NCBI GenBank assembly: GCA_902984215.1
Contig: CADWAF010004723.1
Span: 1-19,333, forward strand
Length of the DNA: 19,333 bases
Direction of reading: 5' to 3'
From: Willaertia magna
Lineage: Eukaryota; Heterolobosea; Eutetramitea; Acrasida; Naegleriidae
A program made the translations under genes and the position numbers. Positions 19,199 to 19,333 of this stretch are shown piece by piece (the stretch's first letter is position 1; every line of letters begins with the position of its first letter). Below the pieces are notes generated by a model, which worked only from the letters and a program-made list of their open reading frames with translations, searched no databases and was not told where the DNA came from.

Positions 19199-19320
19199 CG
19201 ATAAATAATAAAAAATATCAAATTTAATGTTTTATTATATTTTTAATTGAATAGTATTTAAAAATTAAGAGCTTTATTGATCTTTAAATTTAAATTGAGA
19301 AAACATTTAAAAAAACTAAG

Positions 19321-19333
19321 TAAAATCTGTGAT
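19321..19333 (+). repeat. Palindromic repeat, copy 4, cut by the window edge
   Basis: The last 13 bases, TAAAATCTGTGAT, match the start of copy 3 (19158-19170) exactly and are in the same orientation. Only the first six bases of the palindrome are inside the window, so the rest is inferred. Confidence 0.6.

Noticed and set aside
18919..19221. A 100-codon minus-strand frame overlapping the start of the broken 435-codon frame
   Set aside because: Its second half (HLHHLLHHLLHHQ) is a frame-shifted reading of the Ser-rich region, and the first half is A/T noise; the frame from 19075 is far more protein-like.

Overview
The window reads as nuclear DNA of an AT-rich, free-living protist. Coding regions look roughly 30% G+C. 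Genes are tightly packed, with intergenic gaps of about 50-380 bases. Six GT..AG introns of only 39-66 bases can be placed exactly, and the proteins are plainly eukaryotic: elongation factor 2, RCC1-like propellers, a MAPKBP1/WDR62-type WD40 scaffold and a long-chain acyl-CoA synthetase. This would suit a heterolobosean amoeba of the Naegleria/Willaertia kind, but the taxon is an inference from style and gene content, not proven.

Left and centre (1-15009) is ordinary gene-dense sequence. From the left: the first 55 codons of eEF2 on the minus strand; two tandem RCC1-like genes (546-1856 and 2166-3557), each with three exons and introns at matching places; a 1412-residue WD40 scaffold of the MAPKBP1/WDR62 family (3721-8025, one intron); a small HAD-superfamily 5'-nucleotidase-like protein (8105-8767); a calcineurin-like metallophosphoesterase (8821-10098); an unrecognised helical protein with an Asn-rich insert (10381-12114); and a long-chain acyl-CoA synthetase with a Glu-rich N-terminal extension (12436-15009, one 39-base intron). 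No shared pathway is evident; apart from the RCC1 pair they look like independent genes, mostly on the plus strand.

Right end (15010-19333) is a different kind of DNA. A decayed coding remnant (15317-15547) leads into about 1.8 kb that is near 96% A+T by hand count. It is followed by copies of a palindromic repeat with core TGTGATGGGCATCACA. Between the second and third copies lies a minus-strand reading frame of 435 codons (19075 down to 17768) that keeps one frame throughout, has a strongly protein-like composition, and is broken only by four in-frame stops (TAG, TAG, TAA, TAA). It is either a pseudogene that has gained nonsense changes but no frameshifts, or a gene whose UAA/UAG codons are read through. 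The A+T block has the size and composition of point-like AT-rich centromeres known from Plasmodium. These right-hand features are the most unusual part of the window.
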